A stretch of 64,000 nt of DNA from Microbaculum marinisediminis (GCF_025397915.1 NZ_JALIDZ010000003.1:320501-384500); one strand, 5' to 3'. Positions 29,425 through 40,756 are shown, counted from the first letter of the stretch. Notes: generated by a model from the letters alone, not told the origin. Translations and numbers: made by a program.

Positions 29425-30778
29425 CCGCGATACGATTGCACTGACCGCGGCCGATGCCGATCGGCTGCTGGCGCCCTTCGCGGCCGTCGCGGGGCTCGGC
29501 CTCGCGGTCTCCGGCGGCGCCGACTCCGTCGCGCTGATGCGACTCGTGGCCGGTTGGCGGGCGCGGACCCGTCCCGATCTTCCGGTGGTCGCCTTCACCG
29601 TCGATCACGGCCTGCGGCCGGAGGCGGCCGAGGAGGCCCGGCAGGTCGCCCTGTGGGCACGAGACACCGGCCTGGAACACCGCACGCTGGTCTGGGAAGG
29701 ACGCAAACCGTCCGCCGGCATCCCGGCGGCGGCGCGCGAGGCGCGCTACCGGCTGTTGGTGGAAGCCTGTGCCGAACATGGCGTGACGCACCTTCTGACC
29801 GCCCATCACCTCGATGATCAGGCCGAGACGCTGTTGCTGCGGCTTGCGCGAGGGTCGGGCGTCGACGGGCTTTCGGCGATGCCGGAGACGGCCGAGTGGC
29901 CCGGATTGACGATGCCCGGACTCATCATCGGCCGGCCGCTCCTGGACGTGCCGAAGGCGCGGCTGGTGGCGACGCTGCGGACGCTCGGCCAGGACTGGAT
30001 CGAGGACCCGTCCAACGCCGATGCGCGCTTTGCCCGGGCGCGGCTGCGCGATCTCATACCTGCGCTGGCGCGGGAAGGCATGACCGCGCGGCGGCTCGCC
30101 GAGACGGCCAAACGGATGCGCCGCGCCCGCGCGGCCCTGGAGCAGACGGCGGCCGATCTGCATCGCTCGGCGGTGACCGCGGACCCGGCCGGGTTCTGCC
30201 GGCTCGACCGGAAAACGCTGCTGGCCGCGCCCGAGGAAATCGGCCTGCGCGTGCTCGCGCGGCTGCTGATGGGGGTCGGCGGCGGCGACTATGCGCCCCG
30301 GCTCGACCGGCTCGAGCGCCTCTACGCGCGGCTTGGAGCGGAGAGCGCGGGCGGCGCGGTGACGCTTTCCGGCTGCCGTATCGTGATCCGTGGCGAGGCG
30401 GCGATCGTATTTCGCGAGACGGGACGTGACGGCCTGCCGGTCGAGCGCCTCGATGGACCTGGAACGGTGGTCTGGGACCGGCGCTTCCGTCTCGATATCG
30501 GGACCGGTGCGGAGCGGCGCGCGCTGACGGTTCGCGCGCTCGGCAGCGCCGGACTCGCGCGGATCCGCGAAGGCTCCCGGCTCAGGGACATTCCCCCGGC
30601 GGCGGCCCGCGTCGCGCCGGGGGTGTTCGCCGGCGACCGGCTGGTGGCCGCTCCGCTGGTGGAAGCGGAGCCCGGGCTCTATTCGCCGGACGGGATTTCC
30701 TTCGCCTTCCTCGGCGCCGGACGCTTCGCCGCGCCGTCGGGTGACGGGATCGGGGCGAGCGGGGGCGGGACGAATTGA
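29414..30778 (+). CDS. tilS: tRNA(Ile)-lysidine synthetase
   Basis: The 454-residue enzyme attaches lysine to C34 of tRNA-Ile(CAU) with ATP, so that AUA codons are read correctly. The PP-loop SGGADSVALMRL is at residues about 32-43, followed by VDHGLRPEAAEEA and the HHLDDQAETLLLRLARGSG signature (about 133-151). The start is GTG at 29414, overlapping cpoB by 11 bp. ftsH follows 181 bp later, a common linkage in bacteria. Confidence 0.93.
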   Translation: MAADRDTIALTAADADRLLAPFAAVAGLGLAVSGGADSVALMRLVAGWRARTRPDLPVVAFTVDHGLRPEAAEEARQVALWARDTGLEHRTLVWEGRKPSAGIPAAAREARYRLLVEACAEHGVTHLLTAHHLDDQAETLLLRLARGSGVDGLSAMPETAEWPGLTMPGLIIGRPLLDVPKARLVATLRTLGQDWIEDPSNADARFARARLRDLIPALAREGMTARRLAETAKRMRRARAALEQTAADLHRSAVTADPAGFCRLDRKTLLAAPEEIGLRVLARLLMGVGGGDYAPRLDRLERLYARLGAESAGGAVTLSGCRIVIRGEAAIVFRETGRDGLPVERLDGPGTVVWDRRFRLDIGTGAERRALTVRALGSAGLARIREGSRLRDIPPAAARVAPGVFAGDRLVAAPLVEAEPGLYSPDGISFAFLGAGRFAAPSGDGIGASGGGTN

Positions 30779-30959
30779 CGCGGGTACGCGGAGCGGCGGA
30801 CCCTGCGGGTCGTTTACGCCAAAACGCGATTGGATGACGCAGATCATTGGCATCTTGCGGCAAGGTGCCTAAATTAACGATTGAGAACGCTTCAAGCCGC
30901 AATATGTCTGCCGAAACATCGGCTGCGACGCCGGGGCTCACGGGTCAGTCAGGACACAG

Positions 30960-32891
<1,932 letters not shown>

Positions 32892-32903
32892 GGTCCGCAT
32901 AGG

Positions 32904-34370
32904 CTACCGAAACGCATCGAAATCAGGCGGCGGCCTCTCCGGAGGCCGCCGTTTTCGTTTCTGGCCGCGCGGCGCGGCGAGCGTCGCAAAGGGCGCGAGG
33001 CTCTCGTAGGCACGGGCGGCCCGCAGGACGAGATCGTCGCGGCGCGGCGGTCCCACGATCTGCAGCGCGACGGGCAGGCCGCTTTGCGAAAAGCCGCACG
33101 GCACCGAGGCGGCCGGCTGCTGCGTCAGGTTGAACGGATAGGTATAGGGCGACCACGCCAGCCATTCCTCGCCGAAGCGTCCGTCCGGCGGCGTCACGAC
33201 GCCGGCCTCGATTGCTGGCACCGGTATCTGCGGCGTGAGCAGCAGGTCGTAGCGGTCGTGGAAGTCGATCATCGTCTGTGCCAGTTCAACCCGGCGGCCT
33301 TGCGCGGCGAGGTAGTCCGCGAGCGAATAGCGTCGTCCGGCCTCGGCGATCCGCAGGAAGCCGGGGTCCATCTCGGCGCGTTCGGCCGCAGGCACCCCGT
33401 CGACGATCGTCGCGGAGACCGCGTACCAGATCGTGCGCAGCAGGTCGGTCGGGTCGGCGAAACCGGGGTCGACTTCCTCGACGATGGCGCCGAGTTCGGT
33501 GAATCGCGCCGCGGCCTTCGCGGCCGCCGCTTCGACATCGGCATCGAGGTCCCGGACATAGCCGAGCCGCGGGCTCCAGGCGATGCGCAGGTTCGCGACG
33601 CCGTCACAAAGGCCGATGCGGTAGTCGGGGGGCGGCGTGTTCCATGCGGTGGTGTCGCGCGCGTCGGGCGCGCCGATCACGCTCAGCATCAGGGCGGCAT
33701 CGGTGACGGTGCGTGTCATCGGTCCCAGGTGGGCCAGGACGTTGAAGGCCGAGGCGGGATAGGCCGGCACCCGGCCGTAGCTCGGCTTGAGACCGAAGAC
33801 GCCGGTGAAGGCGGCGGGAATCCGGACCGAACCGGCCCCGTCGGTGCCCAGATGCAGGACGCCGAGATTGAGCAGCGCCGCCGCGGCGGCCCCGCCCGAA
33901 GACCCGCCGGGGGTGCGCGACAGGTCCCAGGGATTGCGGGTGACGCCGGTCAGCGGTGAATGACACGCGCCGATCCAGCCGAATTCCGGCATCGTCGTCT
34001 TGCCGACGAACACCGCGCCCTGCTCGCGCATCCGCGCAACCGCCGGCGCGTCGCGGGACGCGGGCGTGCGCGGGGTTGTCAGCGAGCCCTTGCGCGTCGG
34101 CAGGCCCTCGACGTCGATCAGATCCTTGATCGTGACCGGAACCCCGTCGAGCAGTCCTTTCGGTGCGCCTTTCGCCCAGCGCGCCTCGGACGCGCGCGCA
34201 TCCGCCATGGCGCGGTCGGCGTCGACGCGCACGAAGGCGTTGATGTCCGGCTCGAACCGGGCGATCCGGTCGAGAATGTCGGCGACGACGGCGACAGGGG
34301 ACAGCGCCTTGCGGCGATAGAGGGCCAGGAGCGCCTCGGCGTCGAGTTCGGCGATTTCGGTGCTGTCCAT
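32904..34370 (-). CDS. amidase signature family protein
   Basis: This 488-residue protein has the Ser-cisSer-Lys triad of the amidase signature family: the lysine in GVPVTIKDLIDVEGLPTRKG (about residues 74-93) and the serines in SRTPGGSSGGAAAAAL (about 150-165), followed by GTDGAGSVRIPAAFTGVFG. It hydrolyses an amide of unknown identity and resembles GatA but is not linked to gatB or gatC. The last 25 residues are very basic and proline-rich because they overlap the ftsH terminator. Its position between ftsH and glmM, on the opposite strand, breaks a linkage that is common in Rhizobiales. Confidence 0.85.
   Translation of the reverse strand: MDSTEIAELDAEALLALYRRKALSPVAVVADILDRIARFEPDINAFVRVDADRAMADARASEARWAKGAPKGLLDGVPVTIKDLIDVEGLPTRKGSLTTPRTPASRDAPAVARMREQGAVFVGKTTMPEFGWIGACHSPLTGVTRNPWDLSRTPGGSSGGAAAAALLNLGVLHLGTDGAGSVRIPAAFTGVFGLKPSYGRVPAYPASAFNVLAHLGPMTRTVTDAALMLSVIGAPDARDTTAWNTPPPDYRIGLCDGVANLRIAWSPRLGYVRDLDADVEAAAAKAAARFTELGAIVEEVDPGFADPTDLLRTIWYAVSATIVDGVPAAERAEMDPGFLRIAEAGRRYSLADYLAAQGRRVELAQTMIDFHDRYDLLLTPQIPVPAIEAGVVTPPDGRFGEEWLAWSPYTYPFNLTQQPAASVPCGFSQSGLPVALQIVGPPRRDDLVLRAARAYESLAPFATLAAPRGQKRKRRPPERPPPDFDAFR
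32928..32955 (+). terminator. ftsH terminator, inside the amidase coding sequence
   Basis: A perfect 10-bp stem (32928-32937 with 32942-32951), TCCG loop and TTTT tail lie 37 bp past the ftsH stop. The same bases code for the last residues of the convergent amidase gene. Confidence 0.8.
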
Positions 34371-34629
34371 CGGGCGAAGTCCCTCCGTTTGGCGCGTTAT
34401 CGAGGGTTCCCGGACGGGTGCGGGGGCTGTCGGGTTCCCCGTTTCCCCCGGATTTCCGGCGTGACGCGTTTACCAAGCATCGACAAAACGACCGTTCGTC
34501 CTTATGGGCTCTGCAACACTCGCTTATGATTTTTGAACGCTTACGGGCTAGCTTGACGGCATACTATGGCTCGACAAGAGGCCCTCTGTCTCGGCGGACA
34601 GCAACGGCTAACAAACGGGGATGCGACCG

Positions 34630-35973
34630 ATGTCGCGTAAATATTTCGGAACCGACGGCATTCGCGGGCTGGCCAACAGCTTTCCGATCACGCCCGAAAT
34701 CGCGCTGAAGGTGGGGATGGCCGCCGGCATCGCGTTCCGGCGCGGCACGCACCGCCATCGCGTTGTGATCGGCAAGGATACGCGCCTGTCGGGTTACATG
34801 ATCGAGTCGGCGATGGTCGCCGGGTTCACGTCCGTGGGCATGGACGTGTTCCTGCTTGGACCGATGCCGACGCCGGCGGTCGCGATGCTGACGCGGTCGC
34901 TGCGCTGCGATCTCGGCGTGATGATCTCCGCGTCCCACAACGCCTTCCAGGACAATGGCATCAAGCTGTTCGATCCGGAAGGTTACAAGCTGACCAACAG
35001 CGCGGAAGAGCAGATCGAAACGCTGATCGAGTCCGATCTCACCGAATATCTCGCCGACTCCTCGGCGCTCGGGCGGGCGAAGCGGATCGAGGGCGTGCAT
35101 GCGCGCTACATCGAATTTGCCAAGCGTACGCTGCCGCGGGAGCTCCGGCTCGACGGGCTTCGCGTCGCGCTCGACTGCGCCAACGGCGCCGCCTACCGGG
35201 TCGCCCCCGACGCGCTCTGGGAGCTCGGTGCCGAAGTGGTCTCCATCGGTGACGAGCCGAACGGCTTCAACATCAACAAGGAGTGCGGCTCCACGGCGCC
35301 CGACGCGCTGTGCCGCAAGGTGCACGAGGTTCGGGCCGACATCGGGATCGCTCTCGACGGCGACGCCGACCGCGTGATCATCGCCGACGAACAGGGCCGT
35401 ATCGTCGACGGCGACCAGCTGATGGCCGTCGTCGCCCAGTCGTGGCACGAGGACGGCCGGCTTTCGCGGCCGGGTATCGTCGCCACCGTCATGTCGAACT
35501 ACGGGCTGGAACGGTATCTGTCGAATGTCGGCCTCGAGGTCGTGCGCACGCCCGTCGGCGACCGGCACGTGATCGAGGCGATGCGCGACGGCGGCTACAA
35601 TGTCGGCGGCGAGCAGTCCGGCCACATCATCCTGTCCGACTACGCCACCACCGGCGACGGTCTCGTCTCGGCGCTTCAGCTCCTGGCCGTGGTGGCCCGG
35701 TCCGACAAGCCGGTCAGCGAGGTCTGCCACCGCTTCGAGCCGCTGCCGCAGCTGTTGCGCAACGTGCGCTACAAGAACGGCAAGCCGCTGGAGCGCAAGG
35801 AGGTGAAGCAGGCGATCGAGGAGGGCGAGAGCCGTCTCGCCGGCGCCGGCCGCCTGGTGATCCGTCCTTCGGGCACCGAGCCGGTGATCCGCGTGATGGC
35901 GGAAGGGGAGGATTCCCGGCTGGTGGAGTCCGTCGTCGCCGATATCGTCTCCGTCCTGGAAGGGACGGCGTAG
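34630..35973 (+). CDS. glmM: phosphoglucosamine mutase
   Basis: The 447-residue enzyme turns glucosamine-6-phosphate into glucosamine-1-phosphate for peptidoglycan and lipopolysaccharide. It starts [19 protein letters not shown]. The phosphoserine is S102 in [13 protein letters not shown], the metal loop is DGDADRVI (about 242-249), the sugar loop [10 protein letters not shown] (about 331-340) and the phosphate loop [12 protein letters not shown] near the end. An ATG three codons earlier (34621) sits directly on the GGGG ribosome site, so 34630 is preferred. Confidence 0.95.
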   Translation: MSRKYFGTDGIRGLANSFPITPEIALKVGMAAGIAFRRGTHRHRVVIGKDTRLSGYMIESAMVAGFTSVGMDVFLLGPMPTPAVAMLTRSLRCDLGVMISASHNAFQDNGIKLFDPEGYKLTNSAEEQIETLIESDLTEYLADSSALGRAKRIEGVHARYIEFAKRTLPRELRLDGLRVALDCANGAAYRVAPDALWELGAEVVSIGDEPNGFNINKECGSTAPDALCRKVHEVRADIGIALDGDADRVIIADEQGRIVDGDQLMAVVAQSWHEDGRLSRPGIVATVMSNYGLERYLSNVGLEVVRTPVGDRHVIEAMRDGGYNVGGEQSGHIILSDYATTGDGLVSALQLLAVVARSDKPVSEVCHRFEPLPQLLRNVRYKNGKPLERKEVKQAIEEGESRLAGAGRLVIRPSGTEPVIRVMAEGEDSRLVESVVADIVSVLEGTA

Positions 35974-35977
35974 CGCC

Positions 35978-37147
35978 TCAGACGAGCGCGGCCTCCAGCG
36001 CGGCGAAGAACCGCTCGACATCCTCGTCGTCGTTGTAGAGATGCGGCGTGACGCGGATCGAATCGCCGCGCACGCTCACATAGACGTTCCTGTCCTTCAG
36101 CGTGTCCAGCAGCGTCGCCGGAATTCCGCCGACGTGGCGCAGCCCGAGGAAATGCGGGGCGCGAAACTCCTCCGGCGGCGCGGAGAACCCGAGCCCGGCG
36201 GCGCGCTCGACGATATCGCGGTTGCGATGCCCGAGGGTGCGGGCGATGCGGTCCACGCCCCAGTCCAGTATCTGAGAGAGCGCGGCGGTCGCCATCGGCA
36301 TCAGATGGAAATTGGAGCGCTCGCCCATGTCGTAGCGCCGGGCGCCGGGTTCGTAGTCGTCCTGATAGTCGACGAGGCGGGCGAAATCCCGCGAACCGGC
36401 GCGGGTGATCCAGCCTTCCTCCAGCGGCCGTCCGGACTGACGGTGCGGAGCGGCGTAGAGAAAGCCGAGCGAATAGGGGCCGAGCAGCCATTTGTAGGTG
36501 GCGGCGACGGCGAAATCCGGCTGCACGGCGGAGACATCGAACGGCATCACGCCGGCCGACTGTGTGAGATCGAGCACCAGGGCCGCGCCGTGGCGCCGGG
36601 CCGCTTCGCCGACCGCCTCGAGGTCGATCAACGACCCGTCGGTCCACAGGCAGTTGGGCGCGGCGACGACCGCGGTGTCGTCGTCGATCGCCGAGACGAG
36701 TGCGGACGTCCAGTCTGTCGCGCCATTGGCGCCGCTCGCCTCGGACCGGGTGACGGTGCGCACCCGGCCGCCGCTCTCCGCCGCCTTGCGCCGCCAGGCG
36801 TAGACGTTGGAGGGGAACTGGTCCTCGAGCAGGACGATGCTCTGGCCCGCCGACACGGGCGTGTTGGCGGCGGCGACCGAGATCCCGTAGGAGGCGGACG
36901 GCACGATCGCGACGGCCTCGGCGGGCGCGTTGACGAGGCGACCGAACAGGGCGCGGGTGGCCTCGGGCTCGGAAAAGAAATCCGGCGGCGACAGCGACCA
37001 GGGATGCGCCTTGCGGCGAATGCCTTCCTCTCCGGCGGCAACGGCCGGGGTCATCAGCGGCGACATGTAGGCGCAGTTCATCCACACGATCTCGCGCGGG
37101 ATGTCGAACAGGTGGCGCTGGCTGCCGAGGTGATCCGTCTTGGTCAT
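35978..37147 (-). CDS. class-V aminotransferase-like PLP enzyme
   Basis: This 389-residue protein has the fold-type I class-V aminotransferase layout of the cysteine desulfurase/isopenicillin epimerase kind: VWMNCAYMSPL near residue 22, SASYGISVAAANTPV (about 89-103), aspartate region LVLDLTQSAGVMPFD (about 190-204), and the PLP lysine in AATYKWLLGPYSLGFLYAA (about 213-231). No active-site cysteine loop of NifS type is obvious. Substrate unknown. It is convergent with glmM (4-bp gap). Confidence 0.82.
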   Translation of the reverse strand: MTKTDHLGSQRHLFDIPREIVWMNCAYMSPLMTPAVAAGEEGIRRKAHPWSLSPPDFFSEPEATRALFGRLVNAPAEAVAIVPSASYGISVAAANTPVSAGQSIVLLEDQFPSNVYAWRRKAAESGGRVRTVTRSEASGANGATDWTSALVSAIDDDTAVVAAPNCLWTDGSLIDLEAVGEAARRHGAALVLDLTQSAGVMPFDVSAVQPDFAVAATYKWLLGPYSLGFLYAAPHRQSGRPLEEGWITRAGSRDFARLVDYQDDYEPGARRYDMGERSNFHLMPMATAALSQILDWGVDRIARTLGHRNRDIVERAAGLGFSAPPEEFRAPHFLGLRHVGGIPATLLDTLKDRNVYVSVRGDSIRVTPHLYNDDEDVERFFAALEAALV

Positions 37148-37263
37148 CGTCAGGCTCCGAGGTCCGTGCCCCGCTCTAGCGCGATTGCGAAACGAGGTGA
37201 AGCTGAAATCCGGGACACGAAATAAAACCGCCGTTCGCGAGCGCCATTGGTTAATCAACGTAG

Positions 37264-37291
37264 TTAAAAAGCTTGGTTAAACCGCTCTTAA
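37264..37291 (+). promoter_or_regulatory. three TTAA half-sites (CtrA-like box) before first OMP gene
   Basis: TTAA at 37264-37267, 37277-37280 and 37288-37291 gives TTAA-N9-TTAA-N7-TTAA; the last pair (37277-37291) is a perfect CtrA consensus TTAA-N7-TTAA. The same spacing occurs before the second OMP gene. Confidence 0.6.
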
Positions 37292-37376
37292 CCAATGTTC
37301 CCCATAGTCACCATGGAGTCGATTCACTGGCGCGGCGCATTTGGCTGCCGGTCGCAGCGATGGGGAAGTAAAGGTT

Positions 37377-38147
37377 ATGAACGGAAGTCTGAGAACCATT
37401 CTCGCGGCCTCGATCGCCGCCATGGCGATGACGGGGGTCGCGCGTGCCGCCGACGTGCCGATCGTGCCCTATGTCGAACCGGTGCCGGTCGGCGGATGGT
37501 ATCTGCGCGGCTATATCGGCATGAGCAACCAGCAGCTCGGCAAGCTCGACAACGTGCTGTTCACGCCAGGCACGGTCGAATTCCTCGATTCGGGCGGATT
37601 CGATGCCGCGCCGATCTACGGCATCGGCGTCGGCTATGAGTTCAACGAATGGTTCCGCGCCGACCTCACGGGTGAATATCGCGGCAAGGCCAGCTTCACG
37701 GCGCTCGACCGGTATGACTTCAACGGCGACAATATCTGGGACGGCAGCAACGACTACAGCGCCAACAAATACGAATGGCTGCTGATGGCGAACGCCTATG
37801 TCGATCTCGGCACCTGGTGGGGCATCACGCCCTATGTCGGCGGCGGTATCGGCGCATCGCGCAACACCATCAGCAACTTCCAGGACATCAACACGCCCAA
37901 CGGCGGCGTCGCCTATGCGCCGTCGGCGTCCAAGTGGAACTTCGCCTGGGCGCTTCATGCCGGCGCGGGCTGGGAAGTGACGCAGAACGTCACCGTGGAT
38001 CTCGGCTATCGCTACGTCGATCTCGGGGACGGCGAGACCGGCGACATCGTCGGCTACAACGGCCTCAACACCGTCAACAATCCGATGATCTTCGACAGCC
38101 TGACGTCGCATGACGTCCATCTGGGCGTGCGCTACGCCTTCCAGTAG
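37377..38147 (+). CDS. outer-membrane beta-barrel protein (Omp25/Omp31-like), paralog 1
   Basis: The 256-residue protein has a signal peptide (residues 1-25, ending GVARA-AD) and alternating beta strands of an eight-stranded barrel. Conserved barrel segments are GGWYLRGYIGMSNQQLG (about 39-55), YGIGVGYEFNEWFRADLTGE (about 82-101), VDLGTWWGITPYVGGGIGAS (about 142-161) and the C-terminal HDVHLGVRYAFQ ending in an aromatic-containing strand. This is the porin-like Omp25 type of Rhizobiales. It is a paralog of the next gene, sharing a CtrA-like promoter pattern. Exact role unknown. Confidence 0.88.
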   Translation: MNGSLRTILAASIAAMAMTGVARAADVPIVPYVEPVPVGGWYLRGYIGMSNQQLGKLDNVLFTPGTVEFLDSGGFDAAPIYGIGVGYEFNEWFRADLTGEYRGKASFTALDRYDFNGDNIWDGSNDYSANKYEWLLMANAYVDLGTWWGITPYVGGGIGASRNTISNFQDINTPNGGVAYAPSASKWNFAWALHAGAGWEVTQNVTVDLGYRYVDLGDGETGDIVGYNGLNTVNNPMIFDSLTSHDVHLGVRYAFQ

Positions 38148-38196
38148 GGCGCCCCGCAAGGGCGGACTACCGTCAGGCTGATCTCAAGCAGTCATC

Positions 38197-38230
38197 AAGG
38201 GCGGCGAACCGGTGGTTCGCCGTCCTTTCT
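38197..38230 (+). terminator. intrinsic terminator after the first OMP gene
   Basis: A 14-bp stem (38197-38210 with 38214-38227, one G-T pair), 3-nt loop and TTTCT tail 49 bp past the stop. The rest of the gap to the next gene (38148-38460) contains the TTAA promoter array described separately. Confidence 0.75.
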
Positions 38231-38347
38231 CGTTCTGCCGGGATGGTCGCCTGGCGCGGCGCGGTCGCGACGGGAGCGAAGTCGTCGCGGCGCCGGTGCG
38301 TGTAAAATTAAGAGTTCGGTAAGAATTCAGCGTCCTAACAAACGTAG

Positions 38348-38375
38348 TTAAGGAACGTGGTTAAGCCCGTCTTAA
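38348..38375 (+). promoter_or_regulatory. three TTAA half-sites (CtrA-like box) before second OMP gene
   Basis: TTAA at 38348-38351, 38361-38364 and 38372-38375 repeats the N9/N7 spacing found before the first OMP gene; 38361-38375 is a perfect TTAA-N7-TTAA. The upstream ACGTAG flank is also shared by both copies. Confidence 0.6.
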
Positions 38376-38460
38376 CGATTTTGCCGGCATAGTACATCTC
38401 GAACGTAACCGCGCGGTCACCGGCGTCTTCGGTTCGCGCAACGATTTACGGAGTCAGGCC

Positions 38461-39219
38461 ATGGGCAGCCTCAAGAAATTCATCGCGGCAGCAGGGGTCA
38501 CGGTGGCCCTGAGCGCGGGCGGCGCGCACGCCGCGGACTATTCGGACGCCTTCCTGGAGCCGATCCTGCCGGTCGAGATCGGCTCGACGTGGTATCTGCG
38601 CGGCGACATCGGCTACAAGGTCTACAGCTCGCCGGACGCCACCTACACCCTGATTCCCGGCAACTTCGTCTTTCAGGCTGTCGACGAATCGATCGACAAC
38701 GCCTTCCTGATCGGCGGCGGTGTCGGCTACCAATTCAATCCGTGGTTCCGCTCAGACATCACGGTCGATTACGAGGCTCCGGCGGACTTCACCGGCCGCG
38801 TCCCGTGTCCGTTCGTTACGTGCGGATCGGCCTTTTCGAACGCCACCGGTCGTATCTCGGCGTGGACCATTCTGGCGAACGCCTATATCGACCTCGGCAC
38901 CTGGGGCGGCCTGACGCCCTATGTCGGCGGCGGCATCGGTACTGCGAACGTTCGCCTCAAGGACTACCGTCACACCAATCCGCCGCTCAACCCGGCGGGC
39001 CTCCAGTCGATCGGTTCGAACGCCAGCACCTGGAACTTCGCCTGGTCGCTCACGGCCGGCGCCAGCTACGCGGTGACCGAGAACTGGCTGGTCGACATGA
39101 ACTATCGCTACGTGTCGCTGGGCGACGTGGATACCAATGACCAGTGGGGCGACCACATCGAGGTCACGGACATCGCCGCTCACGAATTCCGCATCGGCGC
39201 GCGGTTCCTGATCGACTGA
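38461..39219 (+). CDS. outer-membrane beta-barrel protein (Omp25/Omp31-like), paralog 2
   Basis: This 252-residue protein has a signal peptide (residues 1-24, ending GAHA-AD) and a barrel similar to paralog 1: GSTWYLRGDIGYKVYSS (about 41-57), IGGGVGYQFNPWFRSDITVD (about 81-100), YIDLGTWGGLTPYVGGGIGT (about 141-160) and HEFRIGARFLID at the end. Two cysteines (CPFVTCG, near residue 117) in one loop could form a disulfide and are absent from paralog 1. The gene has its own CtrA-like promoter and lies 313 bp after paralog 1, which suggests tandem duplication with divergence. Confidence 0.88.
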   Translation: MGSLKKFIAAAGVTVALSAGGAHAADYSDAFLEPILPVEIGSTWYLRGDIGYKVYSSPDATYTLIPGNFVFQAVDESIDNAFLIGGGVGYQFNPWFRSDITVDYEAPADFTGRVPCPFVTCGSAFSNATGRISAWTILANAYIDLGTWGGLTPYVGGGIGTANVRLKDYRHTNPPLNPAGLQSIGSNASTWNFAWSLTAGASYAVTENWLVDMNYRYVSLGDVDTNDQWGDHIEVTDIAAHEFRIGARFLID

Positions 39220-39389
39220 CCGACGACACGCCGGGATAGCCCAAGGGCGATCCCGCAAAGATCTCCAATACTGCGGCGGGCCGAGTCCCGCCGCTTTCCG
39301 TTGCGCCTCTCAGTACCTCCGCGCTTTGTGTCGCAGGCCGACAACCGGCTGTCGCATTCATTTCATTTGACAGCCGGCGCGATCGGGAC

Positions 39390-39448
39390 TACCCCCATCC
39401 GTGGGACACCCCTCCCCAACGAGGGGCACCTATCTGGAAGGGTAGAGG
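39390..39448 (+). promoter_or_regulatory. serC-type leader RNA element
   Basis: Directly before serC lie three small hairpins: CCCA/TGGG (39394-39405), CCCCTC/GAGGGG (39409-39426, loop CCCAAC) and CTATC/GGTAG (39430-39445). This fits the serC leader known from alphaproteobacteria as a putative cis-regulatory RNA. The ribosome site AAGGG (39438-39442) is in the loop and closing arm of the last hairpin, so control of translation is possible. The ligand is not known. Identification is by gene context and recalled sequence. Confidence 0.7.
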
Positions 39449-39451
39449 CAC

Positions 39452-40627
39452 ATGACCACGACCACGAAACCGGCCACGCGGCCGGAGAATCCCAATTTTT
39501 CCTCTGGACCTTGCGCCAAGCGGCCGAACTGGTCGCCGGAAGCGCTTTCCGACGCGCTCGTCGGCCGTTCGCACCGGTCCAAACCGGGCAAGGAGCGGCT
39601 CGCCCGCGCCATCGACCTGACCCGCGAAATCCTCGGCATTCCCGCCGACCACCGCATCGGCATCGTGCCGGCGTCGGATACCGGCGCCGTCGAGATGGCG
39701 CTGTGGTCGATGCTCGGCGCCCGCGGCGTCGAGATGCTCGCCTGGGAAAGCTTCGGCGAGGGCTGGGTGACCGATGTCGTCAAGCAGCTCAAGCTCAACG
39801 ACGCAAAGATCACCAAGGCGGGCTACGGCGAGCTGCCGGATCTGTCGGCCGTCGATTTCTCCCGCGACGTGGTGTTCACCTGGAACGGCACGACCTCCGG
39901 CGTGCGCGTGCCGGGCGCCGACTGGATTCCCGCCGACCGCGAGGGCCTGACCATCTGCGACGCGACGTCGGCGGTGTTCGCCCAGCGTCTTGACTGGGAC
40001 AAGCTCGACGTCGTCACCTACTCCTGGCAGAAGGTGCTCGGCGGCGAGGCGGCGCACGGCATGCTGATCCTCAGCCCGCGCGCGGTCGAGCGCCTGGAGA
40101 CGTACACCCCGACCTGGCCGCTGCCGAAGATCTTCCGGATGACCAAGTCCGGCAAGCTCAACGAGGGCATCTTCAAGGGCGAGACCATCAACACGCCGTC
40201 GATGCTCTGCGTCGAGGATTATATCGACGCGCTCGAGTGGGCGCGCTCCGTCGGCGGTCTCGACGGCCTGGTCGCGCGCGCCGATGCGAATACGGCGGCG
40301 ATCGCGGACTGGGTCGAGACGACCCCGTGGATCGACTTCCTGGCAGCGGCGCCGGAGCTCCGGTCGAACACCTCGGTATGCCTGTCGTTCACCGATCCCG
40401 ACATCGCCGCCAGGCCGGTCGAGGATCAGGCCGCCTTCGCCAAGTCGGTGGCCGCGATGCTCGACAAGGAAGGCGTCGCCTACGACATCGCCTACTACCG
40501 CGATGCGCCTCCTGGTCTGCGGATCTGGTGCGGTGCGACGATCGAGGCCTCCGACGTCCAGGCGCTGACGCCCTGGCTCGAGTGGGCCTACGCGAGCGCC
40601 AAGGCCGAGCTCGCCCGCGCGGCCTGA
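39452..40627 (+). CDS. serC: phosphoserine transaminase
   Basis: The 391-residue PLP enzyme makes 3-phosphoserine from 3-phosphohydroxypyruvate and glutamate. It is the alphaproteobacterial/archaeal-like type, with [18 protein letters not shown] (about residues 15-32), [37 protein letters not shown] and the PLP lysine K194 in [15 protein letters not shown]. It is the first gene of serC-serA, behind a leader element. A pair of palindromes separates it from serA. Confidence 0.94.
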   Translation: MTTTTKPATRPENPNFSSGPCAKRPNWSPEALSDALVGRSHRSKPGKERLARAIDLTREILGIPADHRIGIVPASDTGAVEMALWSMLGARGVEMLAWESFGEGWVTDVVKQLKLNDAKITKAGYGELPDLSAVDFSRDVVFTWNGTTSGVRVPGADWIPADREGLTICDATSAVFAQRLDWDKLDVVTYSWQKVLGGEAAHGMLILSPRAVERLETYTPTWPLPKIFRMTKSGKLNEGIFKGETINTPSMLCVEDYIDALEWARSVGGLDGLVARADANTAAIADWVETTPWIDFLAAAPELRSNTSVCLSFTDPDIAARPVEDQAAFAKSVAAMLDKEGVAYDIAYYRDAPPGLRIWCGATIEASDVQALTPWLEWAYASAKAELARAA

Positions 40628-40651
40628 TTGCCGCGCGCGACGGACGACATC

Positions 40652-40720
40652 ATTGCCGGGCCCGGCCTGGCAATCTCCTCCCGAATTCCCCTCCGCGCGA
40701 TGCCCGGCCGGGCCCGGCAT
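40652..40720. repeat. pair of REP-like palindromes between serC and serA
   Basis: First palindrome 40652-40674: ATTGCCGGGCC pairs with GGCCTGGCAAT around one central base (11 bp, one G-T pair). Second 40700-40720: ATGCC/GGCAT with GG/CC inside, followed by GACG. Both resemble the perfect palindrome at 44992-45022. In RNA they would form strong hairpins inside the serC-serA transcript. Confidence 0.6.
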
Positions 40721-40756
40721 GACGTGGAGCTGGCTCAGAGACAAGGACCAGACACC

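Noticed and set aside
32904-34370. GatA of the glutamyl-tRNA amidotransferase
   Set aside because: It has the amidase triad, but gatB and gatC are absent nearby and its N-terminus and substrate region differ from GatA; kept as a general amidase.
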